Notes under the pieces: generated by a model
Seen by the model: the letters and a program-made list of their open reading frames with translations, nothing else
Database searches by the model: none
Told to the model about the DNA's origin: nothing
NCBI GenBank assembly: GCA_965214325.1
Contig: CBDCBG010000006.1
Span: 868,001 to 932,000, forward strand
Direction of reading: 5' to 3'
DNA from: JAJEFO01 sp965214325
GTDB taxonomy: Bacteria > Pseudomonadota > Alphaproteobacteria > Rhodobacterales > Rhodobacteraceae
Length of the DNA stretch: 64,000 nucleotides
Shown: in pieces, positions 34,708-42,434 of the stretch
Layout: every line of letters starts with the position of its first letter
How positions within the stretch are numbered: the first letter of the stretch is position 1
Made by a program: the position numbers and the translations under genes

Positions 34708-36156
34708 CAATACTGTTGCTTTAAGGGATTTCTTGTGCCAGAATGGCGGAGCACCGCAACCTGTGGAGGATCCCGCCATGGCCCGAACGGTGGCCAGGTT
34801 CGCCGGAGGCATGCGCCTGTCGGACCATCTCAGTGTCAGCGTGATCGCGCGCGTGTATCCGCGCGAGGCGGTTCGCGCCGCGCTGCGGTCCCGAGGCCGC
34901 GACAGCCGGCGGCGGCGCGACCTTCCGGCGGAGGTGATGGTCTACTACGTGATCGCGATGGCGCTGTTCCGGACGGTTTCGGCGCGCGAGGTCCTGCGCT
35001 GCCTGGTCGACGGCCTGCGGTGGATATCGCCGGACCTTCCGGTCCGGGTGTCGGGCAAGTCGTCGATCTCGCGGGCGCGGGCGCGTCTGGGCGCGGCGCC
35101 GTTCTCGGCGCTCCGCGACAGCTGCGTGGCGCCGCTGGCGCGTCCCGGGACGCCCGGCGCGTGGTACCGGGGGCTGCGCCTCGTGGCCTTCGACGGCTCG
35201 TCGCTGAACCTGCCCGACGAGGCGCGCAACCGCGAGGCGTTCGGCCTTCCGGGATCGTCGCGCGGCAGCTCGACGTTCCCGCAGGCGCGGCTGACGGCGA
35301 TGGTGGAGGTCGGCACGCACGCGGCCTTCGCCTGGCATGCCGGGCCGCTGGCCGAGAGCGAGGCGGAACAGGCCGAGCGGCTGCTCGGGCACCTGTCGTC
35401 CGGCATGCTGGCGCTCGCGGACCGTTGCCATTGCGGCTTTCCGCTGTGGTCGCGGGCCGCGGCGACGGGAGCGGACCTGCTCTGGCGGTTCAAGGGGAAC
35501 ATGAAATTCCCGGTCGCCGAGGCGCTGGACGACGGCTCGTGGCGGAGCGTGATCCGCGGCAGCGGCCGCGACCGCCGGCGAAGCCGCGGGGAGCTTCCGG
35601 TGCGGATCCTCGCCTACCGGATCGAGGGCGGCGACGAGACCGTCATGCTCGCCACCACCCTGCTCGACCACCGCGCCGCGCCGGCCGCCGAGCTCGCGGC
35701 GCTGTATCACGAGCGGTGGGAGATCGAGACCGCCTATGACGAGGTCAAGACCCACATCCTCGGGCCCGGCGCCGCCCTGCGCAGCAAGACGCCCGACCTG
35801 GTCTACCAGGAGATCGACGGGCTCATGCTCGCCCACCACGCCGTGCGATGCCTGATCCACGAGGCCGCCGGCAAGGCCGGGGAGGATCCCGACCGAATGT
35901 CCTTCGTGCACGCCGTGCACGTCATGCGCCGCCGGATCATCAATCCCGGCGACTTTCCCCCCTGAGGACAGGCCGGCCGTCGTGATTGACGAAATCCTCG
36001 AGGAGCGCGTCGTCTCCAGCCGCGGCCAGTCCAGGCCCCGTGGCGTCAGGCAGAAGATGAGCGGCTTTCCCCTCCGCAAACGCGGACCGGTGTCGCGCGA
36101 GAAACACGACTGGACGCCGGAAATCGTCCCGAAATGTGCTTAAAGCAACAGTATTG
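34708..36156 (+). mobile_element. complete IS4-family insertion sequence, 1449 bp
   Basis: The ends are perfect 18-bp inverted repeats, CAATACTGTTGCTTTAAG at 34708-34725 and its complement at 36139-36156. They are flanked by an exact 10-bp target duplication, GGACTAGCCG (34698-34707 and 36157-36166). The element entered the space between two convergent genes (SorC regulator and SMP-30 protein) without breaking either. Confidence 0.95.
34778..35965 (+). CDS. IS4-family transposase, frame changes before the C-terminus
   Basis: A 395-residue DDE transposase. The catalytic residues lie in VAFDGSSLNL (D), ALADRCHCGF (D) and the Y-(2)-R-(3)-E-(6)-K signature YHERWEIETAYDEVK. The ATG at 34778 has GGAGG eight bases upstream. 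After a run of six C the frame meets TGA at 35963-35965, yet the +1 frame continues with EDRPAVVIDEILEERVV and further basic, family-like sequence for about 60 codons to TAA at 36141-36143, inside the right inverted repeat. Either one C was gained or a +1 shift at CCC-TGA makes the full protein. Confidence 0.88.
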   Translation: MARTVARFAGGMRLSDHLSVSVIARVYPREAVRAALRSRGRDSRRRRDLPAEVMVYYVIAMALFRTVSAREVLRCLVDGLRWISPDLPVRVSGKSSISRARARLGAAPFSALRDSCVAPLARPGTPGAWYRGLRLVAFDGSSLNLPDEARNREAFGLPGSSRGSSTFPQARLTAMVEVGTHAAFAWHAGPLAESEAEQAERLLGHLSSGMLALADRCHCGFPLWSRAAATGADLLWRFKGNMKFPVAEALDDGSWRSVIRGSGRDRRRSRGELPVRILAYRIEGGDETVMLATTLLDHRAAPAAELAALYHERWEIETAYDEVKTHILGPGAALRSKTPDLVYQEIDGLMLAHHAVRCLIHEAAGKAGEDPDRMSFVHAVHVMRRRIINPGDFPP

Positions 36157-36190
36157 GGACTAGCCGTGCCCTTCCGGTCGTCGCTGAACT

Positions 36191-37078
36191 CTACGCAATC
36201 TTCACTCGATTCTCGGGAAGGCCGGCCACGTCGGTACGTATGGCCCAGAGGGATCCTGCCAGCCTGTCGCCGGGATTGCGAAGCGCAGAGGCCGAAGTGA
36301 TGTAGAGTGTCTTCAGTTCCGGACCACCGAACGTGGCGGTGGTGATGTTGCGGACGGGCATTTCGATGACTTCCAGCAAGGCCCCGTCGGCGGCGATTTG
36401 CAGAATTGCTCCACCGAAGAAGCGGCAGTTCCAGAGGTCTCCATTGCAGTCCATGGCGGAACCGTCCGGAAGTCCGCGGTCATCGGCGCCAAAGAATGTC
36501 CGCCGGTTGCCGATCCCTTCCCCGATCACGTCGAATGCGTAGATTTCGTTGGCCAGCGTGTCTGCAGTGTAGAACGTGCCGCCGTCGGGACTCCAGCAGA
36601 GCGTGTTGGAAATGCCCAGACCGTCCATGTGCACACTCGCAGACCCGTCGGGCGCGATCCTGAAGAGGACGCCATCGGAGCCCCCGGCCTCTCCGGCCTC
36701 GCCATCCGGCAGGACGTTGTTCTTCATCGAGCCGACCCAGAAATTGCCTTCAGGGTCGGCGCGTCCATCATTCAGGCGCACTTCGGGCGAGCCGGGCAAG
36801 ACAAATCCGTGATCCGCACGCCGGTCGGTCGCTGGCCACCACCAGATCAGCTTCGAGGCGAGCGCAACCAGGAGACGTCCCTCTTCGGTGGTCAGGGAAA
36901 GCGCCACTACCGGTTCGTCGAAGTGCCAGCTTTCCACGGCGCCAGTATCTGAATTCAGGCGATGAATCAGGAAGCGGTTGATGTCGGTCCAGTAGACCGC
37001 CGCTTCCGAGGCACACCAGAGGGCGCCTTCGCCACACACATCACCCGCGGGGGCAATACACCGGATGTCGTACGTCAT
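36191..37078 (-). CDS. SMP-30/gluconolactonase-family protein
   Basis: A 295-residue six-bladed beta-propeller hydrolase. Metal-site segments are GEGALWCASEAAVYWTDI (Glu), RLNDGRADPEGNFWVGSM (Asn/Asp), ISNTLCWSPDGGTFYTADT (Asn) and DGSAMDCNGDLWNC (Asp). Such enzymes open sugar-acid lactones formed by sugar dehydrogenases. It is the last gene of an IclR-AGE epimerase-SMP-30 operon (8-base gap), opposite an SDR that could produce its lactone. Confidence 0.93.
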   Translation of the reverse strand: MTYDIRCIAPAGDVCGEGALWCASEAAVYWTDINRFLIHRLNSDTGAVESWHFDEPVVALSLTTEEGRLLVALASKLIWWWPATDRRADHGFVLPGSPEVRLNDGRADPEGNFWVGSMKNNVLPDGEAGEAGGSDGVLFRIAPDGSASVHMDGLGISNTLCWSPDGGTFYTADTLANEIYAFDVIGEGIGNRRTFFGADDRGLPDGSAMDCNGDLWNCRFFGGAILQIAADGALLEVIEMPVRNITTATFGGPELKTLYITSASALRNPGDRLAGSLWAIRTDVAGLPENRVKIA

Positions 37079-37086
37079 GAAGCCTC

Positions 37087-38355
37087 TCAGATCCTGATGC
37101 CGCCGGTCTTCAGGCCGTTGATGATGGAGCCGGTCGCCGGCATGAGCGGAATGAGCGCCGCCTGAAGCGAATGATAGAGGTCCGGCTTGCCAAACCAGGG
37201 GTCGGTCACCGGCACCAGATCATCATTGAGCTGGTGATGCCAGGAGCCCAGTTCGCGGTCTATCAGATGCGTCTCGCACCAGTCCCAGACCCGGCGATAC
37301 CAGAATTCATTGAAGTCACCACCGACATGCTCGCCCAGCCAGTAGGCGGCGCCAATGCACTCGGTGCATGGCCACCAGTAGCGGTCACGGTCCACCGGAC
37401 TGCCGTCCCAACCCACCGTGAAATAGAATCCCCCGCCATTGCGGGCCCAGCCTTCCTCAGTTGCCTGGCGGAACATGGTCCGGGAAGCTTCCTTCATCCA
37501 GTCGTGCCTGGATTCGCTGGCGACCCAGAGTTGCAGCAAAAGCCTGGACCACTCGAGCCAGTGGCCGATCGTCGAGCCAAAGGGGCGGAATACATCGCGG
37601 TCATAGTCGAAATCAATCGACCAGTCGGACGTGAAATGTTCGGGGAGGCGCCAGTCGTTGTTCGCCGTGATCTTCTGAATCAGCAAGGCGGCTATCCTTT
37701 CCGCCTTCCGCAGGTACTCACCGTCGCCGGTAACCTCGTACGCCGCCATGAGCGCCTCGGTCAGATGCATGTTCGAGTTTTGCCCGCGATAGGGTTCAAC
37801 TGGCGTCCAGTCGGCATGAAAGTCTTCGTGGATTGCACCATGTTCCTCTTCCCAGAAGCGATTGAAGAGAATGTCCGTGATGTCCTCCAGAAGCTGGTCG
37901 GCGTCGGGATGTCCGACAGCCTTTGCGCTGGCGGCGGCCAGAAGGGCAAATGAATGGCCATAGGCCACCTTGGCGCTGTTGGTCGGTCCGTTGTGGCCCG
38001 TCGCCCAGTGATAGCCGCCGTGCTCCTGATCGCGATGTCCCTTCAACATGAACTCGACGCCATGGTCCACGATCCGGGCCGCGCCCGGTCGACCCATCAG
38101 GTGTCCAATGGCGAAACAGTAGATCATGCGCGTGGTGTTGAAGAGGTTGCGGGTCGGCTCGGGCGCGGGCGGCCAGCCGGTAGGCAGGGGTTCGCCGCGG
38201 TCATCCAGGTCGAAGAACCCGCCGCGAGGGTCGATCGAGCGCGCCTGGTAGAAGTCGAACAACCGTGCCGCCTCGCCAATCAGCCAATGACGGTGACTGG
38301 ATTGTTCGACCCAGCGTGGCCCTTGCAGCGTGCACGGATCATCAATTGGCGGCAT
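37087..38355 (-). CDS. AGE-family epimerase/isomerase
   Basis: A 422-residue (alpha/alpha)6-barrel protein of the N-acylglucosamine 2-epimerase family, which includes aldose-ketose isomerases such as YihS and mannose isomerase. Typical segments are NTTRMIYCFAIGHLMGRPG, HGGYHWATG, AYGHSFALLAAASAKAVG, NSNMHLTEALMAAYEVTGD and GHWLEWSRLLLQLW, which supply the catalytic histidines. It follows the IclR gene by three bases. Its likely job is to interconvert an aldose and a ketose, or C2 epimers, within the sugar island. Confidence 0.92.
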   Translation of the reverse strand: MPPIDDPCTLQGPRWVEQSSHRHWLIGEAARLFDFYQARSIDPRGGFFDLDDRGEPLPTGWPPAPEPTRNLFNTTRMIYCFAIGHLMGRPGAARIVDHGVEFMLKGHRDQEHGGYHWATGHNGPTNSAKVAYGHSFALLAAASAKAVGHPDADQLLEDITDILFNRFWEEEHGAIHEDFHADWTPVEPYRGQNSNMHLTEALMAAYEVTGDGEYLRKAERIAALLIQKITANNDWRLPEHFTSDWSIDFDYDRDVFRPFGSTIGHWLEWSRLLLQLWVASESRHDWMKEASRTMFRQATEEGWARNGGGFYFTVGWDGSPVDRDRYWWPCTECIGAAYWLGEHVGGDFNEFWYRRVWDWCETHLIDRELGSWHHQLNDDLVPVTDPWFGKPDLYHSLQAALIPLMPATGSIINGLKTGGIRI

Positions 38356-38358
38356 GAC

Positions 38359-39207
38359 CTAGGATCCTTCCCAAAGAATTGACGATCGGGTTGCCGGTTC
38401 GGGCAAGTGCAATGGCGGAACAATCACACATTCCAGCACGTCCCTGATCAACTGCACGTCACGCTCGGCATCCACGTTGCCATCCGCAAGGGAGACGACG
38501 CTGACGGCGGCAACCGCCCTGCCACCACGTAGCACGGCGACAGCGACGCCGACAAGTCCCTCCACATTTTCCTGACTGTCGATGGCATAGCCGCGTTCCC
38601 GTGCGTCGCAAATGCATTTCCATTCGCCGTCCAGGTCACTTGGCGCATTGGGCGTGCGTGGACTCAACGCACCTTCGAACCGTGCCCGGAAGGAATTGTA
38701 GGTCGGACACTCATGCGCGATCATTGCCCTGCCCATGGCGGTTGTAAGCGCCGGCAGACGTCCGCCCACCCTGGTGCCTGGTTGGATCGCCTTGGTGGAC
38801 TCGATCTTCTCAATGTACAGGATTTCACACCCGTCGAGCACCGAGATTTGGCAGACTTCGTCTATCTGCTCGGCCAGCCGCTGCACCGCCGGGCGCAGCG
38901 TCGCGCGGATGTCGAGCGAACCCAGATAGGTCTGCGAGAGCTGCTCCAGCGCCGGGCCCAGACGATAGAATCCTGTCGAGGGGGATTGTTCGACGAATTT
39001 CCTGAAGCGCAGCGCCGAAAGCGTGACATGCAGGCTTGACTTGTTCAACTCGAGACGGTTGGCGATGTCGGCAAGCGGCAAGCCCGCCGGGCCCGCATCG
39101 GCCAGTGTCAGCAATGCCCGCAACGCCTTGTCGATGCTCGGCATGCTTGTTCTGGGCATCTCGTCGCCTGGCTTGGGGCGCACTTGGCCCCGGACTTCAT
39201 CGGGCAC
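38359..39207 (-). CDS. IclR-family transcriptional regulator
   Basis: A 282-residue regulator with the IclR winged helix (SIDKALRALLTLADAGPAGLPLADIANRLELNKSSLHVTLSALRFRKFVE, about residues 24-73) and the IclR effector domain with ATTAMGRAMIAHECP-like sequence and ERGYAIDSQENVEGLVGVAVAV. A GTG start at 39207 is preferred because AAGGAAGGAAA lies upstream. It heads an operon with the epimerase and lactonase and is divergent from the SDR gene; it probably represses both by binding the palindromes at 39372-39395. Confidence 0.92.
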   Translation of the reverse strand: MPDEVRGQVRPKPGDEMPRTSMPSIDKALRALLTLADAGPAGLPLADIANRLELNKSSLHVTLSALRFRKFVEQSPSTGFYRLGPALEQLSQTYLGSLDIRATLRPAVQRLAEQIDEVCQISVLDGCEILYIEKIESTKAIQPGTRVGGRLPALTTAMGRAMIAHECPTYNSFRARFEGALSPRTPNAPSDLDGEWKCICDARERGYAIDSQENVEGLVGVAVAVLRGGRAVAAVSVVSLADGNVDAERDVQLIRDVLECVIVPPLHLPEPATRSSILWEGS

Positions 39208-39332
39208 GCAATTTCCTTCCTTTCTGCAAGTCTCGCAAGTGTTCCGCCTGCATCCTGGTTCGCTGCGCCTGGGAAAGGGGCCGGCGCTCTCACGTGATCA
39301 GATGTGCGGACCCCGAGCGAACCGGACGTTGC

Positions 39333-39395
39333 TTGACCTCCGCCTCGCTCCAGAGTATGGTTTACTAATGCCAAACGGCGTTTGTCAATAACAAA
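39333..39395 (+). promoter_or_regulatory. promoter of the SDR-RraA operon with overlapping palindromic operators
   Basis: TTGACC (39333-39338), a 17-base spacer and TATGGT (39356-39361) form a good sigma-70-type promoter. Just downstream two interlocked palindromes occur: CAAAC-GGC-GTTTG (39372-39384) and TTTGT-CAATA-ACAAA (39381-39395). Their shape and place, over the transcription start, fit a repressor site, most simply for the divergent IclR protein. Confidence 0.72.
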
Positions 39396-39418
39396 TCGTG
39401 TATCGATGGAGAACGACA

Positions 39419-40165
39419 ATGACCTCATTGAGGGACGGTGTGATCGTAACGGGTGCCGCTTCGGGAATTGGCCGTGCCTCGGCGCTGGTCTTTGCGAAGC
39501 TGGGGGCAGACGTCTTCGGCGTGGACCGCAACGGCGAGGGTCTGAGGAGCCTGCCGGACAACATCACCACGATCGAAGCGGACATCACGCAATCATCCGA
39601 ATGCCTGAAGGCTGTCGAGGTCGCCTCGTCACGCGGACCGCTCAGAGGCGTCTTCAATTGCGCCGGGCAGGAGTTGCACGGCACTGTTGTAACCATGCCA
39701 GAAGCGGATTTCGATGCGGTGATCGATGTGAATCTCAAGGCCATTTTCCTGATGTGCAAACATGCAGTGCCAGCCATGGAAGCGGCAGGCGGCGGGTCGA
39801 TCGTCAACATGTCCTCGATCCAGGCCATGGCCACGCAACAGGATGTGGCCGCTTACGCAGCGAGCAAGGGAGCCGTGATTTCCATGACCCGTGTCATGGC
39901 GCTGGACCACGGGCACAGGAACATTCGCGTGAATGCGATCTGCCCTGGCACGATCCAGACGCCGCTGGTTGAAGCGAATGCCAGGCACTTCCGCCCCGAG
40001 GCGCCGGAGGAACAGCTTGCCGACTGGGGCAGGCTGCACGCGCTTAACCGCGTCGGAAAGCCTGAGGAAGTCGCCCGGTTCGCTGCTTTCCTGCTGAGCG
40101 ACGACGCGTCATTCACAACCGGCTCGCACCATCTTGTTGATGGCGGCCTGCTGGCCTCGTTCTGA
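39419..40165 (+). CDS. short-chain dehydrogenase/reductase (SDR)
   Basis: A 248-residue classical SDR: cofactor motif TGAASGIG (about 12-19), the NAG variant N-C-A-G in GVFNCAGQE, active-site Ser in NMSSIQAM, Tyr-x3-Lys in YAASKGA and PG motif CPGTIQTP. An Asp near the end of beta-2 (FGVDRNG) suggests NAD preference. The ATG at 39419 has GGAGA upstream. It probably oxidises a sugar to a lactone or keto-sugar for the divergent SMP-30 lactonase. Confidence 0.93.
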   Translation: MTSLRDGVIVTGAASGIGRASALVFAKLGADVFGVDRNGEGLRSLPDNITTIEADITQSSECLKAVEVASSRGPLRGVFNCAGQELHGTVVTMPEADFDAVIDVNLKAIFLMCKHAVPAMEAAGGGSIVNMSSIQAMATQQDVAAYAASKGAVISMTRVMALDHGHRNIRVNAICPGTIQTPLVEANARHFRPEAPEEQLADWGRLHALNRVGKPEEVARFAAFLLSDDASFTTGSHHLVDGGLLASF

Positions 40166-40225
40166 TCCTGGCCCCGGAACCCGCTAGACACCCAACTTCA
40201 CGGCCTCGCAAGGAGGGCGCAACCA

Positions 40226-40906
40226 ATGCCGTCAGACACTGTTCACGCAGGCAATACGCTTGATCTCGACACCCTGGCACGGGAAACCTATTCGGCCGTC
40301 TACTCGGACGTCTGCGACACGCTCGGCAAGCGCTTCCAGACATTGGCGCCCGGCGCCCGCCGCGTCGCAGGGCCGGATTGCGTGCTGATCGGACATGCAC
40401 GCACGGCAATCTCGATGCCGGTAGGCGAAATCCCGGAACGCCCCTATGGTGGCGAGATCGACTTCGTCGATTCGCTCGACAATGGCGATCTCGTGGTGCT
40501 CGATTGCTCGCGAGCACCAGTTGCAGCTTGGGGCGAACTGTTCTCTACAGCCTCTGCCGGCCGAGGTGCACGCGGCGCGCTGATCGACGGTCTGACCCGT
40601 GATGTTGCGAAGATCAACGAGTTGGACCGGTTTCCGGTTTACGCCCGAGGTGCCCGTCCAACCGATGCGCTGGGCCGGGTCGCGATACGCGAATGGGATG
40701 TGCCGGTCTGTGTCTACGGGCTGACCGTTTTTCCCGGTGACCTGGTGGTCTGCGACAGTGACGGCGTGACAGTTGTGCCAAGAAAACACATTCCCGAAGT
40801 CGTCCCGCGCGCCCTCGAAAAGGCGAGAACAGAGTCAGAGGCACGCCAGCTACTGCTCGGAGGTGGATATCTTCGCGATGTCTGGGAGAGTTTCCGGGTG
40901 CTTTGA
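40226..40906 (+). CDS. RraA-like aldolase/demethylmenaquinone methyltransferase-fold protein
   Basis: A 226-residue member of the RraA family. The conserved substrate-metal segment is GALIDGLTRDVAKINELDRFPVYARG, containing the G-x3-D-G-x2-R-D motif. Members of this fold act as HMG/oxaloacetate-type aldolases or, in some bacteria, bind RNase E; the sugar setting favours an aldolase or decarboxylase acting on a keto acid. The ATG at 40226 follows AAGGAGGG. It is 60 bases after the SDR gene and likely cotranscribed. Confidence 0.88.
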   Translation: MPSDTVHAGNTLDLDTLARETYSAVYSDVCDTLGKRFQTLAPGARRVAGPDCVLIGHARTAISMPVGEIPERPYGGEIDFVDSLDNGDLVVLDCSRAPVAAWGELFSTASAGRGARGALIDGLTRDVAKINELDRFPVYARGARPTDALGRVAIREWDVPVCVYGLTVFPGDLVVCDSDGVTVVPRKHIPEVVPRALEKARTESEARQLLLGGGYLRDVWESFRVL

Positions 40907-41400
40907 CTTCCCGGCGCAACCCAGCAGGTCATTCTGGCGCAGCCTGGCGATCCCCGGGTGCGCTGCGCCACCTGTCCAACCGGCCAAGTCCATCCTGCGA
41001 AACGGTTCGCCGCGTCGCCCATCTCGGCGGATTTCGGGACCGCAAGCACGATCCGGAACCCGGGACCGGATCATGGGGCTTGGCCAGACCCGCCTGACGA
41101 GCGCCTCGTTCAGCAATCGGATCAGGTCCGGCCATTTCCCGCATCCGGAAGAGTCGCGCAACGAATCCGCTTTCCGGAGTTCAGCGAAACGCAGTGGCCG
41201 ATAATGGTGCACGGCACTGCCGCAACGACAGTTCCGGGCCAACTGTGACTGCTGCCCTCGAAGGACGGCGCTATGCGGCGTGTTCGAATGTTCCGCCCTC
41301 GGAACGCACGAAATCGACCCGCAGGGTCGAGACATCCGGGCTTGCATTCGGCACTTTCGTCGCGGATTCTTCCACCAGTGCCAGAACAGGTGGCAGCGCC
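40907..41400. other. gene-free stretch between the RraA-like and DUF1638 genes
   Basis: About 490 bases. Frames on both strands are Arg/Ser/Pro-rich without family character. I see no riboswitch core, tRNA or convincing terminator here. Confidence 0.4.
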
Positions 41401-42039
41401 ATGGACATTCCAAGCGACGGCGAACTGACCGAACGGGGGCTGCGCTCGGCGGGGCACGGTCGGATCCTCGTGCTCGGTTGCGGTGCCCTCGCACGGGAAA
41501 TCCTGGCCTTGACCCGCGACTTCGATCACATTGATCTCCTTTGCCTGCCCGCCATCTACCACAACCATCCCGAGAAGATCGTGCCTGCCGTGCGCAACGC
41601 CGTGACCAAGGCGAAGGGCTATGATCGCATCTTCTTGGCCTATGCCGATTGCGGCACGGGCGGAGAACTCGAAAAGGCTGCCGACGAACTCGGCGTCGAG
41701 ATGATGGCCGGACCCCACTGCTTTGCCTTCTACCAAGGCACCAGGGACTTCCTGGATCGGGCCGACCAGGAGTTCACTTCATTCTACCTCACCGACTTCC
41801 TGGTCCGGCAGTTCGACGCCTTTGTCTGGAAGCCTCTCGGACTCGACCGGCATCCAGAGTTGCGGGACAGTTATTTTGGGCATTACAGCGCACTCGTGTA
41901 CCAAGCACAGACCGATGATCCTGCGCTTGTCGAGAAGGCCCGCGATTGCGCCAGGCGCCTGGGTCTGGATTTCGAGCATCGCGTCACGGGCTACGGAGAA
42001 CTCGAGACAGCACTTGCTGCGCTCGCCGAAAGTGCTTGA
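41401..42039 (+). CDS. DUF1638 protein
   Basis: A 212-residue protein that fits DUF1638: ILVLGCGALAREILAL near the N-terminus, DLLCLPAIYHNHPEKIVPAVRNAV, AYADCGTGG and GPHCFAFYQG, with Cys and His residues that could bind a metal or cofactor. The function is unknown. From memory the family clusters with corrinoid methyltransferase genes in Alphaproteobacteria, and a corrinoid protein is encoded at 10366; a link is inferred only. The ATG at 41401 follows AGGTGG; the frame is open 69 codons upstream without family similarity. Confidence 0.75.
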   Translation: MDIPSDGELTERGLRSAGHGRILVLGCGALAREILALTRDFDHIDLLCLPAIYHNHPEKIVPAVRNAVTKAKGYDRIFLAYADCGTGGELEKAADELGVEMMAGPHCFAFYQGTRDFLDRADQEFTSFYLTDFLVRQFDAFVWKPLGLDRHPELRDSYFGHYSALVYQAQTDDPALVEKARDCARRLGLDFEHRVTGYGELETALAALAESA

Positions 42040-42110
42040 CCATATCTTCAAGACGACATGTTCATAAACCGAAAAACTGACGTCACCGCGGGTTTGGTGA
42101 GATATGCGGG

Positions 42111-42434
42111 TTAGATCCGCTCCGAAAACCGAATCATTTCGGCGGCGGTGGCGACGAGCCCCAGCCCGGCAAGGATGGCGAGATAGTCTTGTACGGAGAT
42201 GGGTGGCGGCACCAACCGCTCTCGTATCTTGCGCACGGTGTCGCAGAAAGGACATGGCATCAGGTCAAGGTGATTGGACAGAAAGTTGTCGGGGTGGAGG
42301 ACGTCGATCCGATATGGCGCGACCGCATCCTCCGGAAAGTCGCGCAGGTCGCAGGTGACGATCACGTCGCGGCGTCCGACTATAGCTTCGGCGAGAACAT
42401 GACGGTCGTCGGGATCGGGCAGGTCGAGTTTAGG
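42111..42434 (-). pseudogene. 3' half of a PIN-domain toxin gene, split by an IS
   Basis: The frame encodes LDLPDPDDRHVLAEAIVG, IVTCDLRDFPEDAV and HPDNFLSNHLDL, the C-terminal half of a PIN_3-type ribonuclease with acidic residues of the active site (DPDD, CDLRDF). It has no usable start of its own. Joined at the TTTAGG duplication to the 5' half at 44529-44780, it restores an uninterrupted gene of about 189 codons reading ...ETLVPKL/DLPDPDD.... The cause is the IS1634-family element between the halves. Confidence 0.88.

Noticed and set aside
34735..35739. 334-codon frame overlapping the IS4-family transposase
   Set aside because: It is a shadow in a shifted frame of high-GC DNA, extremely rich in Arg, Gly and Ala.
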